Assembly (NCBI RefSeq): GCF_000711295.1
Contig: NZ_JOMJ01000003.1
Coordinates: 2,305,501-2,369,500 of the forward strand
DNA: 64,000 nt
From: Desulfohalovibrio reitneri
Lineage (GTDB): Bacteria > Desulfobacterota > Desulfovibrionia > Desulfovibrionales > Desulfovibrionaceae
Direction of reading: 5' to 3'
The notes beneath the pieces were generated by a model. The model did no database searches. It saw only the letters and a program-made list of their open reading frames with translations, and was not told the DNA's origin. Positions 22,290-30,447 of the stretch are shown piece by piece. The translations under genes and the position numbers were made by a program. Every line of letters begins with the position of its first letter. Position 1 is the stretch's first letter.

Positions 22290-23144
22290 ATGCTCGGCCC
22301 CGTCCGCACATTCGCCCGCATGGTCAAGATCGAGCACTCGGTCTTCGCCCTTCCCTTCGCCTACACCGGCCTGTTCTGGTCCGCCGATGGGTGGCCCGGC
22401 TGGCGCGCTTTCCTGCTGGTCACGCTGGCCATGGTGGCCGTGCGCTCCTTCGCCATGGCCTTCAACCGCATCGCTGACCTGCCCTTCGACCGTGACAACC
22501 CCCGCACCCGCGACCGCCCCCTGGTCACAGGCGAGATGTCCCTCCACGGCGCGTGGGTGCTGACCGTCACCTGCGCCGCCGTGTTCGTGGCCGCCTGCTG
22601 GTCCATCAACCCACTGGTGTTCACGCTCTCGCCCATCGCCCTGGTCATCGCTGGAGGGTACTCCCTGACCAAGCGTTTCACCTGGCTCTGCCACTTCGTG
22701 CTCGGCGCCACTCTGGGCCTGGCCCCGCTGGGCGGCTGGCTGGCCGTGCAGCCCGCCTTCGCCCCGGCCCCGGTCGTCCTGGCCCTGGGCGTCACCTTCT
22801 GGGTGGCCGGGTTCGACATCCTCTACGCCGCCCAGGACATCGGCTTCGACCGCGAGCGGGGCCTCAATTCCCTGCCCGCCCGTTTCGGCCTGGGCACCGC
22901 CCTGGCCCTGTCCACCTTCTGCCACGTGCAGACCGGGCTGTTCTTCCTCCTGGCGGGCTGGACCGCCGGGGCGGGCTGGCTCTTCGCCGGGGTCATGGCC
23001 GTGGTGGCCCTGTTCCTGGCCCTGGAGCACCTGCTCATCTCGGAACGCGACATGAGCCGGGTCAACCTGGCCTTCTTCACCGTCAACGGCGTCATCGCCC
23101 TGGCCGTCTTCGCCGGGGCCCTGGCCGACATCTACTGGGGCTGA
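22290..23144 (+). CDS. mqnP: UbiA-family prenyltransferase, probably MqnP-type for menaquinone
   Basis: A 284-residue polytopic membrane enzyme with both UbiA aspartate motifs: NRIADLPFDRDNPRTRDRPL (first) and DILYAAQDIGFDRERG (second). It attaches a polyprenyl chain to an aromatic acid. Since the window also encodes futalosine hydrolase (mqnB), a polyprenyl synthase and UbiE, the likely role is the prenylation step of futalosine-pathway menaquinone synthesis. From sequence alone a UbiA-type specificity cannot be excluded. Confidence 0.8.
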   Translation: MLGPVRTFARMVKIEHSVFALPFAYTGLFWSADGWPGWRAFLLVTLAMVAVRSFAMAFNRIADLPFDRDNPRTRDRPLVTGEMSLHGAWVLTVTCAAVFVAACWSINPLVFTLSPIALVIAGGYSLTKRFTWLCHFVLGATLGLAPLGGWLAVQPAFAPAPVVLALGVTFWVAGFDILYAAQDIGFDRERGLNSLPARFGLGTALALSTFCHVQTGLFFLLAGWTAGAGWLFAGVMAVVALFLALEHLLISERDMSRVNLAFFTVNGVIALAVFAGALADIYWG

Positions 23145-23147
23145 GCA

Positions 23148-24407
23148 ATGGAACAGGCGTGGGCCGAATTCCTGGCCTGGCTGGAGCCGCTGAAGGACCT
23201 CATGATCTGGCGGGCCGGGGTGCGCACGCTCATCATGCTGGCGGCCATGGCCGTCTCCTACCCCCTGGTCAAGCGCCTCATCGCCAGGGTCATTCACGGG
23301 GTGGTGCGCCGCACCCGCACAGACTGGGACGACGTCCTGGCGGACAAGGGCTTCTTCTCCGCCCTGGCCCTGTTCGCCCCGGTGGCCGTATTCGACGCCT
23401 TCACCGACGTGCTGCTCCCCCAGTACAAGGGGGAGTGGTCGCGGATCATCATCTCGGTCTACACCACCTTCGTCACGGTGGTGCTCATCGACCGCTTCCT
23501 GGACGCGGCCCTGGCCATCTACCAGAAGTACCCGGTCTCCCGCCGCCGTCCCATCAAGGGGTACGTCCAGCTCTTCAAGATCTTCATCTACATCATGGGC
23601 GGCCTCTCCGCCCTGGCCCTGCTCCTGGACCGCTCGCCCTGGGGCCTGCTCTCGGGCATTGGCGCGCTTACCGCCGTGCTCATGCTGGTCTTCAAGGACA
23701 CCATCCTCTCCTTCGTGGCCGGCATGCAGATCGCCTCCAACGACATCATGCGCGTGGGCGACTGGGTGACAATGGAGGAGTACGGTATCAACGGCGAAGT
23801 GGAGGAAATCGCCCTCAACATCATCAAGGTCCGCAACTTCGACAAGACCCTGGCCTCCCTGCCCACCCACAAGGTGCTGGAGGGAGCGGTGCAGAATTGG
23901 CGCGGCATGCAGGAGACGGGCGGTCGCCGCATCATGCGCTCCCTGCTCATCGACCAGTCCTCGGTGCGTTTTCTGACCGTGGAGGAGATCGCCAAGCTCG
24001 AGGGCATCGCCCTGCTCAAGCCCTATATCCAGAAGCGGCGTCGGGAGATCGTGGAATGGAACGCTTGGCGCGGGGTGGACCTGTCCCATCCCGTCAACGG
24101 CCGCCGCATGACCAACCTGGGCTGCTTCCGCGCCTACGTGGACGCCTTCCTGCACGACAAGCCGGACATCCGCAGCGACCTGACCTTCCTGGTGCGCCAG
24201 CTCCAGCCAACCTCCAAGGGCATCCCCCTGGAAGTCTACGTATTCACCAACACCACAGTCTGGGCCGAATACGAGCGCATCCAGGCGGACATTTTCGATC
24301 ATCTCCTGGCGGCTCTGCCCCACTTCCATCTGCGCCTTTTCCAGGATCCCGCCGGGGCCGACCTGGGCGACCTGACGCGCTGCCTGGGCCGGGGCGGAAA
24401 CAAGTAG
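23148..24407 (+). CDS. MscS-family mechanosensitive channel (YbdG-like)
   Basis: A 419-residue protein with about five membrane segments, then a pore-lining helix and beta domain (GALTAVLMLVFKDTILSFVAGMQIASNDIMRVGDWV, followed by NGEVEEIALNIIKVRNFDKT). The long C-terminal region with RRIMRSLLIDQSSVRFL and TFLVRQLQP is as in the YbdG subgroup, which opens under osmotic downshock. Starts 3 bp after the prenyltransferase stop. Confidence 0.85.
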   Translation: MEQAWAEFLAWLEPLKDLMIWRAGVRTLIMLAAMAVSYPLVKRLIARVIHGVVRRTRTDWDDVLADKGFFSALALFAPVAVFDAFTDVLLPQYKGEWSRIIISVYTTFVTVVLIDRFLDAALAIYQKYPVSRRRPIKGYVQLFKIFIYIMGGLSALALLLDRSPWGLLSGIGALTAVLMLVFKDTILSFVAGMQIASNDIMRVGDWVTMEEYGINGEVEEIALNIIKVRNFDKTLASLPTHKVLEGAVQNWRGMQETGGRRIMRSLLIDQSSVRFLTVEEIAKLEGIALLKPYIQKRRREIVEWNAWRGVDLSHPVNGRRMTNLGCFRAYVDAFLHDKPDIRSDLTFLVRQLQPTSKGIPLEVYVFTNTTVWAEYERIQADIFDHLLAALPHFHLRLFQDPAGADLGDLTRCLGRGGNK

Positions 24408-24448
24408 AACGGGTTCCCGCCGGAACCGGAACCAAGAATGGAGGCCCC

Positions 24449-24739
24449 ATGCCAGCCTATCTTTTGATCCACACCCTGGAGATCACGGACCAGGACACCT
24501 ACGCCGAGTACCAGGCCAAGGCCCGCGAGATCATAGAGAACCACGGCGGCCGCTACGTGTTCAGCAGCGACAGGGTCACGCGCCTCTCCGGCGACGTCGA
24601 GCCGGTGCGTTCCGTGGCCATCGAATTCCCCACGCGCGATAAGCTGGACGCCTGTTTCGCCAGCATGGACTACAAGGCCGTCGCCCCGCTGCGCGAGAAA
24701 TCCGTACAGGGCTGGACCCTCATCGCGGAAACGGACTAG
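24449..24739 (+). CDS. DUF1330 family protein
   Basis: A 96-residue ferredoxin-like (dimeric alpha/beta barrel) protein: PAYLLIHTLEITDQDTYAEYQAKAREIIENHGGRY then VAIEFPTRDKLDACFASMDY. The ATG at 24449 follows GGAGGCCCC. Biochemical role of DUF1330 is not established. It ends a unit closed by a terminator. Confidence 0.82.
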   Translation: MPAYLLIHTLEITDQDTYAEYQAKAREIIENHGGRYVFSSDRVTRLSGDVEPVRSVAIEFPTRDKLDACFASMDYKAVAPLREKSVQGWTLIAETD

Positions 24740-24746
24740 GGGGGCG

Positions 24747-24785
24747 AAAAAAAAGGCCGGACGTCTCCGCCCGGCCCCGCTTTTC
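24747..24785. terminator. Bidirectional terminator
   Basis: A GGCCGG/CCGGCC stem flanked by an A tract (24747-24754 region) and CGCTTTT serves the plus-strand DUF1330 gene and, in reverse, the minus-strand secreted-protein gene. Confidence 0.75.
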
Positions 24786-24804
24786 GCTTGGGTATGGAGA
24801 AGGG

Positions 24805-25212
24805 CTACTGGCGTTCCATGATCCGGCAATGGACCACGCGGAACCCGGCGTCCGCCTCCATGTAACACAGCTCCATGCTCTTCCCGAGAAGGCGTCCCTC
24901 CAGGTAGCCGTCCTCGTCCACCATGAGGATGGTCCCGTCTGAGCGCACCGCGCCCACCAGGTCCTCGCATTTCTTGGTGCTGCAGAACTCCCCGTGGAAG
25001 GCCCGGCCGTCCTCGCTCTGCTCGGAGATTCTCAGAGTCCACTCGTCCTCGGCTCGCCAGGTGTCGCCCTTGAAGACGCCATGGTTTCCATGCCCCGTTC
25101 CGGCTCCCCAGCTGTCCACTGCCGTCCACTCGCCTGTCAGGTCGGCAGCGGCGGCTGTTCCGCAGGCCAGGGCCAGCACGGCCATCGTCAGGGTTACAGC
25201 CAGAATCCTCAT
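24805..25212 (-). CDS. Small secreted protein of unknown function
   Basis: About 135 residues. The N-terminus is a Sec signal peptide (MRILAVTLTMAVLALACGTAAAA, likely cut before DLTGEW). The mature part begins DLTGEWTAVDSWG and has four cysteines in two pairs (CSTKKC and CYMEADAGFRVVHC) that could form disulfides. The ATG at 25212 has GGAGGA upstream, better than an in-frame start at 25269. I do not recognise a family; it resembles small lipocalin-like periplasmic proteins only in pattern. Confidence 0.7.
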   Translation of the reverse strand: MRILAVTLTMAVLALACGTAAAADLTGEWTAVDSWGAGTGHGNHGVFKGDTWRAEDEWTLRISEQSEDGRAFHGEFCSTKKCEDLVGAVRSDGTILMVDEDGYLEGRLLGKSMELCYMEADAGFRVVHCRIMERQ

Positions 25213-25307
25213 AAGGTCCTCCTCGCTAAAAAAGGTAATGGGAACCACACAATAGCCTGTGAGCCGCACGCCGCAACCAGTGAACGCGGCTTTGGCGAAA
25301 CCGTGCG

Positions 25308-25556
25308 CTACTCCGCCGCCGGTTCAGCCGTGGGAGGCGGCGCGTTCTCCCCTTTCGTCCCTATCTCGATGAAGCCGATGAGGGCGGCGTACCACCATCT
25401 GAATACGTACATGAATGCCGCGACGAGCGCGGCCAGGCCAACGAGGGTGCTCAGGGGGAAGTCCATCTGCATGATGGTCATGGGCAGGACAAACGACGCG
25501 ATGTCGGCCAGCAGACGCCAAGCGACCTCGATGAAGGATGTTCAAGGCATTGACAT
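25308..25556 (-). pseudogene. Remnant of a small membrane-protein gene with in-frame TGA
   Basis: An 82-codon frame beginning at ATG 25556 (MSMP) meets TGA at codon 5 (25542-25544) and then stays open for 77 codons to the stop at 25308-25310. The open part encodes two credible membrane helices (LLADIASFVLPMTIM and STLVGLAALVAAFMYVF) followed by RWWYAALIGFIEIGTK and a Pro/Ala tail. No ribosome site supports an internal start. The TGA may be a mutated Trp codon (TGG). Selenocysteine is conceivable but unsupported. Confidence 0.5.
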
Positions 25557-25720
25557 GACGTTAGGTTTTCTCGCGGCTTTAATCCAAGAAGGAAGATTTT
25601 GTCCTGCGGGCGACCAGGGCCTGCGCGGCTCTGGTCGTCCGCGGCAAACTTAAGAACTTATCCGTAAATAACTAGACTAAACTGAACAGTTCGAGCATTC
25701 TCCTCAAAAGAGGAGGACGC

Positions 25721-26212
25721 ATGGGAAAGCGAGTTCAATCTTGGGAAGTTTCTGATGAATTCTGGGCTATTGTCGAGCCGCACATTCCTGTATCTCAACA
25801 TGATACCACGAGGAAATACAAGCGAAAACCAGGGGGCGGTAGAAAGCCTCTCCCGCCTCGGAGAGTCTTTGAGGCCATCGTATATGTTTTGCGCACTGGG
25901 ATTCAATGGAAGGCCTTACCCAAAGAAGTGTTTGGGAGCCCAAGCTCTATCCATGCCTATTTCAGAAAGTGGGAAAAGCAAGGCTTTTTTCTGTCGCTTT
26001 GGCAAGCAGGTCTCGCTGAATATGATGAAATGATGGGGATTGCTTGGGAATGGCAAGCCGTTGACGGGGGTGCGCTTAAAGCACCTTTGGCCTGTGAGGC
26101 GGGTGGCAGGAATCCGACAGACCGGGGAAAAAAAAGGTTCCAAACGCCACATTCTTGTGGACGAGCGTGGCGTCCCGTTGTCGATCGTCGGAACAGGCGC
26201 AAATCGACATGA
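25721..26212 (+). CDS. IS5-family transposase, upstream frame
   Basis: N-terminal half of a DDE transposase. It starts MGKRVQSWEVSDEFW after GAGGAGGACGC and includes GGGRKPLPPRRVFEAIVYVLRTGIQWKALP and the first catalytic Asp in AVDGGALKAP. Meaningful sequence ends near the A8 tract (26128-26135); beyond it this frame is noise to the stop at 26212. A +1 (or -2) frame change in the tract joins it to the downstream frame, probably by slippage. Confidence 0.85.
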   Translation: MGKRVQSWEVSDEFWAIVEPHIPVSQHDTTRKYKRKPGGGRKPLPPRRVFEAIVYVLRTGIQWKALPKEVFGSPSSIHAYFRKWEKQGFFLSLWQAGLAEYDEMMGIAWEWQAVDGGALKAPLACEAGGRNPTDRGKKRFQTPHSCGRAWRPVVDRRNRRKST

Positions 26213-26567
26213 TGTATCCCGGTTGGAGAATGTGTTGAAAGGCAAAGTCGTGGGCGGGCCTTTCGAGCCAGAGGTGGCAGATAATCTCTGTGCCGATGCA
26301 GGCTACACCGGCGACAACGCACGGCAAGTAATTGAGAACGCAGGGTATCTCCCCCATGTTCGGCCGCGTGGTGAAGAGATCGCAGAGAAGGAACGCAACC
26401 CTGAATTCAAGCCACGAAGGTGGGTTGTAGAAGTGAGCCTGTCTTGGCTTAATCGCTTCAGGAAGCTTCTGGTCAGGTTTGAAAAGCTGCATTCAACTCA
26501 TTTGGCATTAACCCATCTGGCGGCCGCCATCATCGCTCTGAGAAAGACAGGAATTATTTACGGATAA
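26040..26567 (+). CDS. IS5-family transposase, downstream frame
   Basis: C-terminal half of the same transposase, meaningful from about 26130. GSKRHILVDERGVPLSIVGTGANRHDV, the second Asp in CADAGYTGD, and the Glu region RWVVEVSLSWLNRFRKL complete the DDE set. It is expressed presumably only as a fusion with the upstream frame; the ATG near 26040 is probably not used. Confidence 0.8.
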   Translation: MLGNGKPLTGVRLKHLWPVRRVAGIRQTGEKKGSKRHILVDERGVPLSIVGTGANRHDVSRLENVLKGKVVGGPFEPEVADNLCADAGYTGDNARQVIENAGYLPHVRPRGEEIAEKERNPEFKPRRWVVEVSLSWLNRFRKLLVRFEKLHSTHLALTHLAAAIIALRKTGIIYG

Positions 26568-26784
26568 GTTCTAAGTTTGCAGGTGCGACGCGTGTTGGTG
26601 CTTGTCAGGGAAAGAGAAGGAGTAGCCCGCGAATCTGCGACTGATGCGCTCGCTTACTCGGTACAACCTCGCCCCGGCCGTTTGGCTCCAGATGCAATGA
26701 ACGCTTCATTGTGCTGAAATCCCTCGCCAACCAACCACCTCCCATTCCCCAACACCTCTTCCCCTCGCACCCCACAAACGGAAA

Positions 26785-26817
26785 GGGCCGGTGCGAGGCA
26801 TCGCCTCGCACCGGCCC
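26785..26817. terminator. Strong hairpin at the end of the hyuA-HDAC operon
   Basis: A 15-bp perfect stem (GGGCCGGTGCGAGGC with its complement, loop ATC) lies about 60 bp beyond the HDAC stop codon, with T-rich sequence after it on the minus strand (CTTTCCGTTT). The region 26702-26784 before it shows nothing recognisable. Confidence 0.7.
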
Positions 26818-26878
26818 GTTTTCCGATTTACGCCTTGTTCTTCCTGCTACTTCTTCGCCTTGCCCCGCCCCCCTCCTT

Positions 26879-28195
26879 TCAAAAACCCACTCGTTCCAGT
26901 TCGTTGTCTCGTCGGTTGACGAACTGGATGTAGCGGTAGCCGCCTTTGAGCTGGGCGTCCTCGAAGACGCGGTAGCCTTCGTCGCGGCAGGCGTCGCAGG
27001 CGTGCAGGGGGATTTCCAAGCCCAGGGACTGCTGGATGCGGTTGGATTTGGTTTCCAGGCGGAGCAGGCCCCGGCAGTTGCCGCAGTCGTAGATCATCTC
27101 GCGTTGTTGTTCGCGGATGCCGTCGGTGTCGTAGAATACTTCCTTGACCCGTGCCCAGTAGTCGCCAACGCGGGTGTGGGTCTCGTCCTCGGGCGGGTTG
27201 AAGTAGACCTGCGGCAGCTGGTCGGAAAGCTGCTTGAGGTATTCGGTGATTTGCGGGTCCTGCGTGAGGCCGCCTTCGGGGTAGTCGGGTTCGCGCACGC
27301 CGTCGTAGTCCATGCCCGCCATGGCCAGGCAGATGCCCAGGTTGACGTAGGGCAGGGCGCCCTGGATGGAGTAGCCGCCTTCCAGCACCGCGATGTGCGG
27401 GTTGAGTATGGAGTTGAGGCGGGCGTAGCCCTGGGCGGAGAAGTTCATGGTGGTGATGGGGTCGGAGAAGTGGTTGTCCTGTCCGGCGGAATTAATGACG
27501 ATTTCCGGCTGGAAGTCCTCCAGGATGGGCATGACGATGTGCTCCAGCACGTGCAGGAAGCCCTCGTCCGATGTGTAGGGCGGCAAGGGGATGTTGACCG
27601 TCCGGCCTCGCGCTTTGGGGCCGCCGCACTCGTGCGGGAAGCCGGAGCCGGGATAGAGGGTGCGGCCGTCCTGGTGCATGGAGATGAAGAGCACGTCCGG
27701 GTCGTGCCAGTAGATGTCCTGGGTGCCGTCGCCGTGGTGGCAGTCGGTGTCCACCACCGCGATGCGCTTCACGCCGTGGTGTTCGCGCAGGTGCTCGATC
27801 ATCACGGCCTCGGTGTTGATGGTGCAGAAGCCGCGCGTGCCGTGCACGGATTTCATGGCGTGGTGGCCTGGGGGCCGCACCAGGGCGAAGGCGCGGTCGC
27901 GCTCGCCGGAGAGGACCAGGTCGGCGGCGCGCATGGTGCCGCCAGCGGCCGCCAGATGTGAGCGCGTGCAGACGTCCTCCACCTCCGGGAAGCAGAAATG
28001 GGTGCGCTCCACGTCCTCGCGCGTGGCCACGTGGGGCTTGTACTCGGCCACTCCCTCAACGTCGAAGAGTCCTTCCTCGTGCAGCTGGTCCTGGGTGTAG
28101 AGCAGGCGCTCCTGCCGTTCCGGGTGAGTGGGGGAGATGGCCCAGTCGAAGGCCGGAAAGAGGATGACCCCCAGGCTGCGCGGCGTTTTCAGCAC
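26879..28195 (-). CDS. Histone deacetylase-family protein with C-terminal zinc-ribbon-like cysteines
   Basis: 438 residues. The N-terminal ~310 residues are a class I/II HDAC-like (AcuC/HDAC) arginase fold with the charge-relay and zinc motifs RPPGHHA, DTDCHHGDGTQ, and SAGQDNH. Family members remove acetyl groups from lysines or polyamines. A C-terminal ~80-residue extension has CGNC and CDAC pairs that could bind zinc; this is unusual for AcuC-type enzymes. The GTG at 28195 overlaps the upstream hydantoinase stop by 7 bp, so the two are translationally coupled. The substrate is unknown. Confidence 0.85.
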   Translation of the reverse strand: MLKTPRSLGVILFPAFDWAISPTHPERQERLLYTQDQLHEEGLFDVEGVAEYKPHVATREDVERTHFCFPEVEDVCTRSHLAAAGGTMRAADLVLSGERDRAFALVRPPGHHAMKSVHGTRGFCTINTEAVMIEHLREHHGVKRIAVVDTDCHHGDGTQDIYWHDPDVLFISMHQDGRTLYPGSGFPHECGGPKARGRTVNIPLPPYTSDEGFLHVLEHIVMPILEDFQPEIVINSAGQDNHFSDPITTMNFSAQGYARLNSILNPHIAVLEGGYSIQGALPYVNLGICLAMAGMDYDGVREPDYPEGGLTQDPQITEYLKQLSDQLPQVYFNPPEDETHTRVGDYWARVKEVFYDTDGIREQQREMIYDCGNCRGLLRLETKSNRIQQSLGLEIPLHACDACRDEGYRVFEDAQLKGGYRYIQFVNRRDNELERVGF

Positions 28196-29880
28196 AGTTT
28201 CCCCCGCAGGTTCTTGTAGCGGTGCAGAATGCCCGGCTTGATCTGGGCGGCCACGCGGATGGTGTCGCCCACCCGCCGCATGCCGTCCACCATGGCGAAG
28301 GACGAGGCGTGGGTGATCTGCAAATTCTCCTCGCGCACGGGAATGCCCTGCTCGCGCAGGTGCTTCAGCAGGGCGCGGCGGGCGTCGCGCTTGGCGTCCT
28401 CCAGGCCGTAGCGCGGCTCCACCGCCTTGCTCACGCCCAGGGATGGCACGTACATGCGCAGCTTCTCGGTGTCGGCGAAAACCTCCACCTCGTCCGTGGT
28501 GCGGGTGAGGGCGGAGCCCACGGCGTTGGCCACGGCGAAGTGCCTGGGCACCTCAACGGACAGCTCGAATGCCCGGAACAGCGGCATGCGGAAGGCCTTG
28601 GCCGGGCCGCCCACCACGTACACCTTCTTGGGCACGATGCGCGCGCCGTCGATGAGCTCGTGGATGGTGTACACAGGCCGGTCGTTGATCTCGGCCACCA
28701 TCTCCCGCGCGGCCTGTTCGATGCGCGCCACCGCCGCGTCCACGGCCTTTTGGGCCAGGGTTTCGGCGGGGATGGAGCGTTCCGAGGCGAACTCCTCGAT
28801 GCCGCGCACCGAAGCCTCCACGTCGCCGTGCGTGTCGTCCCCGGTCTTGCGGGCAAGATAGTTGAAGGCGTCCATGAGCGCGGGCTGCCGGCCCCCGGCG
28901 CACATGCACGGCCCCACGCGCCTTGGCCCCACGCGCACCTCCTCGCCCAGCACGGAAATGGCCGAGTCGCCGCCCACGCCAATGGAGCGGGTCATGAGCG
29001 CCCGCACCAGGGTGGGGTAGGAGCCGATGTCGATACCGTCGTTCTCCATGAGCGGCGCGCCCTGGGCGAAAACCGCGATGTCCGTGGTGGTGCCGCCGAT
29101 GTCGAGGATGATGGAGTCCAGGGCGATGTCGCACATGGACACCAGCCCCATGACGCTGGCCGCCGGGCCGCTCAAAATGGACTCCACCGGCCGCTTGCGC
29201 GCCGTGGCCAGGGGCATGGTGCCGCCGTCCGCCTTGAGGATGTTGACCATGCAGCGCACGCCCTTGTCCTCCAGGCCGCGCGTCACGGCGAAGGCGAACT
29301 CGTTGAACCGCCGCCAGGAAGCCGCGTTGAAATAGGCCGTGGCAATGCGGCGGGGAAAATTCAGCCGTCCGCCCATCTCGTGCCCCATGGTCACCATGTC
29401 CGCCTGGCCCTCCACCGCCTCGGCCATGCGGCGCTCGAACTTCGGGTTGCGCGGCGAGAACTTGGACACGCAGGCGTAGGTCAGCACGCCGTTCTCCCGG
29501 CAGGACTCGGCCGCTTGGCGCAGCTCGCCCGGGTCCAGGTCCTTGAGCGAGGTGCCCCGGTGGTCCGTGGCCCCGGACAGCACATGGTAGTCGCGGCACA
29601 TGCGGTAATTTCCCGGGTCGATGCCCGGACCGCCGCAGACCAGCACCCCCACGTCCTCGATGGTCCCCTCCACGATGGCGTTGGTGGTCAGGGTGGTGGA
29701 CAGGTTCAGCCGCTCGGCCTCGCGCAAATCCACCCGCTCGCCCAGCTTCTCCAGCACGGCGAATACGGAAGACAACAGATTCTCGTGATCGGTGACCGCC
29801 TTGGCCGTGGCCAAAACACCGTCGAACCCGACAGCCACCGCGTCGGTGTGGGTCCCGCCCACATCAATGCCGAGCAACAT
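28189..29880 (-). CDS. Hydantoinase/oxoprolinase family protein (HyuA-like)
   Basis: 563 residues of the HyuA / acetone-carboxylase-beta / oxoprolinase A fold. The actin-like ATP motifs are visible: LLGIDVGGTHTDAVAV at the N-terminus and ILDIGGTTTDIAVFAQG in the middle, with YVVGGPAKAFRMPLF. Such proteins perform ATP-dependent ring opening or carboxylation of cyclic amides or related substrates. There is no HyuB partner here; instead the gene is coupled to an HDAC-like gene, hinting at sequential amide/acetyl hydrolysis. Substrate cannot be told from sequence. Confidence 0.85.
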   Translation of the reverse strand: MLLGIDVGGTHTDAVAVGFDGVLATAKAVTDHENLLSSVFAVLEKLGERVDLREAERLNLSTTLTTNAIVEGTIEDVGVLVCGGPGIDPGNYRMCRDYHVLSGATDHRGTSLKDLDPGELRQAAESCRENGVLTYACVSKFSPRNPKFERRMAEAVEGQADMVTMGHEMGGRLNFPRRIATAYFNAASWRRFNEFAFAVTRGLEDKGVRCMVNILKADGGTMPLATARKRPVESILSGPAASVMGLVSMCDIALDSIILDIGGTTTDIAVFAQGAPLMENDGIDIGSYPTLVRALMTRSIGVGGDSAISVLGEEVRVGPRRVGPCMCAGGRQPALMDAFNYLARKTGDDTHGDVEASVRGIEEFASERSIPAETLAQKAVDAAVARIEQAAREMVAEINDRPVYTIHELIDGARIVPKKVYVVGGPAKAFRMPLFRAFELSVEVPRHFAVANAVGSALTRTTDEVEVFADTEKLRMYVPSLGVSKAVEPRYGLEDAKRDARRALLKHLREQGIPVREENLQITHASSFAMVDGMRRVGDTIRVAAQIKPGILHRYKNLRGKLC

Positions 29881-29985
29881 GGCCCACCTCTACCACGCCC
29901 CGGCGAACAGCGGCAACGACCCATCAGGCAAGCGGTCGTGTAAATACGGTGAATGGCGGGAAGAAGGGGAAGTAGGGGAAGAAGT

Positions 29986-30337
29986 GAAGATTTCGCCCTG
30001 GCGGGCGACCAGGGGGCTGCGCGCCCCCTGAACCCTGCGGCAAAGCAACTTTGCATGTGTATTCGCGGGTTGGGGTGCGGTGGTTCGCGGGGGTGGAGCG
30101 CTTCGGCGAATTGACGAGTGTGGCGCGTTTATACCCGGCAAAACCTCGCCCTGGCCGTTTGGCAACAGATGCGCTGGACCCGAAATTGGGCGGTGGTCCC
30201 CCGGCAGCCATTTGCCAGTACCCCGCCCCCGAGCGAAGCGAGAGACAAGAAGTTTGGCGGAAGGAGGATGAGGGTTTGGGAGAAGGAGGAAACCGCTTTT
30301 TTAAAAGGGGTTTCCTCCTTCTCCCAATGCCCTGAAT
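29986..30337 (+). repeat. Dispersed structured repeat, copy B
   Basis: Most complete of four related elements (about 350 bp), filling the gap between hyuA and cydB. In order: GAAGATTTCGCCC, stem CAGGGGGC-TGCGC-GCCCCCTG, stem GCAAAG-CAA-CTTTGC (30040-30054), TTCGCGGG, the box CCTCGCCCTGGCCGTTTGGC with CAGATGCG, CCCCCGGCAGCC, CCCGAGCGAAGCGAG, and a 17-bp perfect terminal stem GGGAGAAGGAGGAAACC (30278-30294 with 30309-30325), ending ATGCCCTGAAT. The hyuA promoter must lie in or left of the first part. Confidence 0.85.
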
Positions 30338-30385
30338 CATGACCCCAACCAGCCATCTTCCATTCCCCCACGCCCGCAAAAGAGA

Positions 30386-30420
30386 ACGCCCGTGCCCGGC
30401 GTTTCGCCGGGCACGGGCGT
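30386..30420. terminator. Strong hairpin terminator after cydB
   Basis: A 15-bp perfect stem (ACGCCCGTGCCCGGC with its complement, 5-base loop) lies 28 bp beyond the cydB stop; on the minus strand it is followed by GTTCTCTTTT. Confidence 0.8.
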
Positions 30421-30447
30421 ATTTCACACTCTCTTTGTCTTTTCCGC

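Larger units (their letters stand above)
25654..26571 (+). mobile_element. IS5-family insertion sequence, 918 bp
   Basis: Perfect 18-bp terminal inverted repeats (GAACTTATCCGTAAATAA) bound a two-frame transposase. The flanking trinucleotide TAA is duplicated (25651-25653 and 26572-26574), a TNA-type target duplication known from some IS5-family groups. Alternative boundaries shifted by one base are possible because of the palindromic target. Confidence 0.88.
25592..26701 (+). repeat. Dispersed structured repeat, copy A (split by IS5-family element)
   Basis: First of four related intergenic elements. The left part (25592-25653) has CCAGGGCC-TGCGC-GGCTCTGG and GCAAAC (25644-25649). The right part resumes with GTTTGC (26575-26580) and contains the shared box CCTCGCCCCGGCCGTTTGGC (near 26665) and CAGATGCAATGAACGC. 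Without the insertion the palindrome reads GCAAACTTAAGTTTGC. The 3' third seen in other copies (GAGCGAAGCGAG and final hairpin) is absent. The right end is approximate. Confidence 0.75.

Noticed and set aside
25542-25544. Selenocysteine codon in the small membrane-protein frame
   Set aside because: No SECIS-like stem-loop or redox motif is evident; a nonsense mutation is simpler.
29986-30337. HEARO/omega-RNA-type element associated with IscB or IsrB
   Set aside because: Size is similar but there is no HNH or RuvC-containing gene next to any copy, and I cannot match the conserved sequence by memory.
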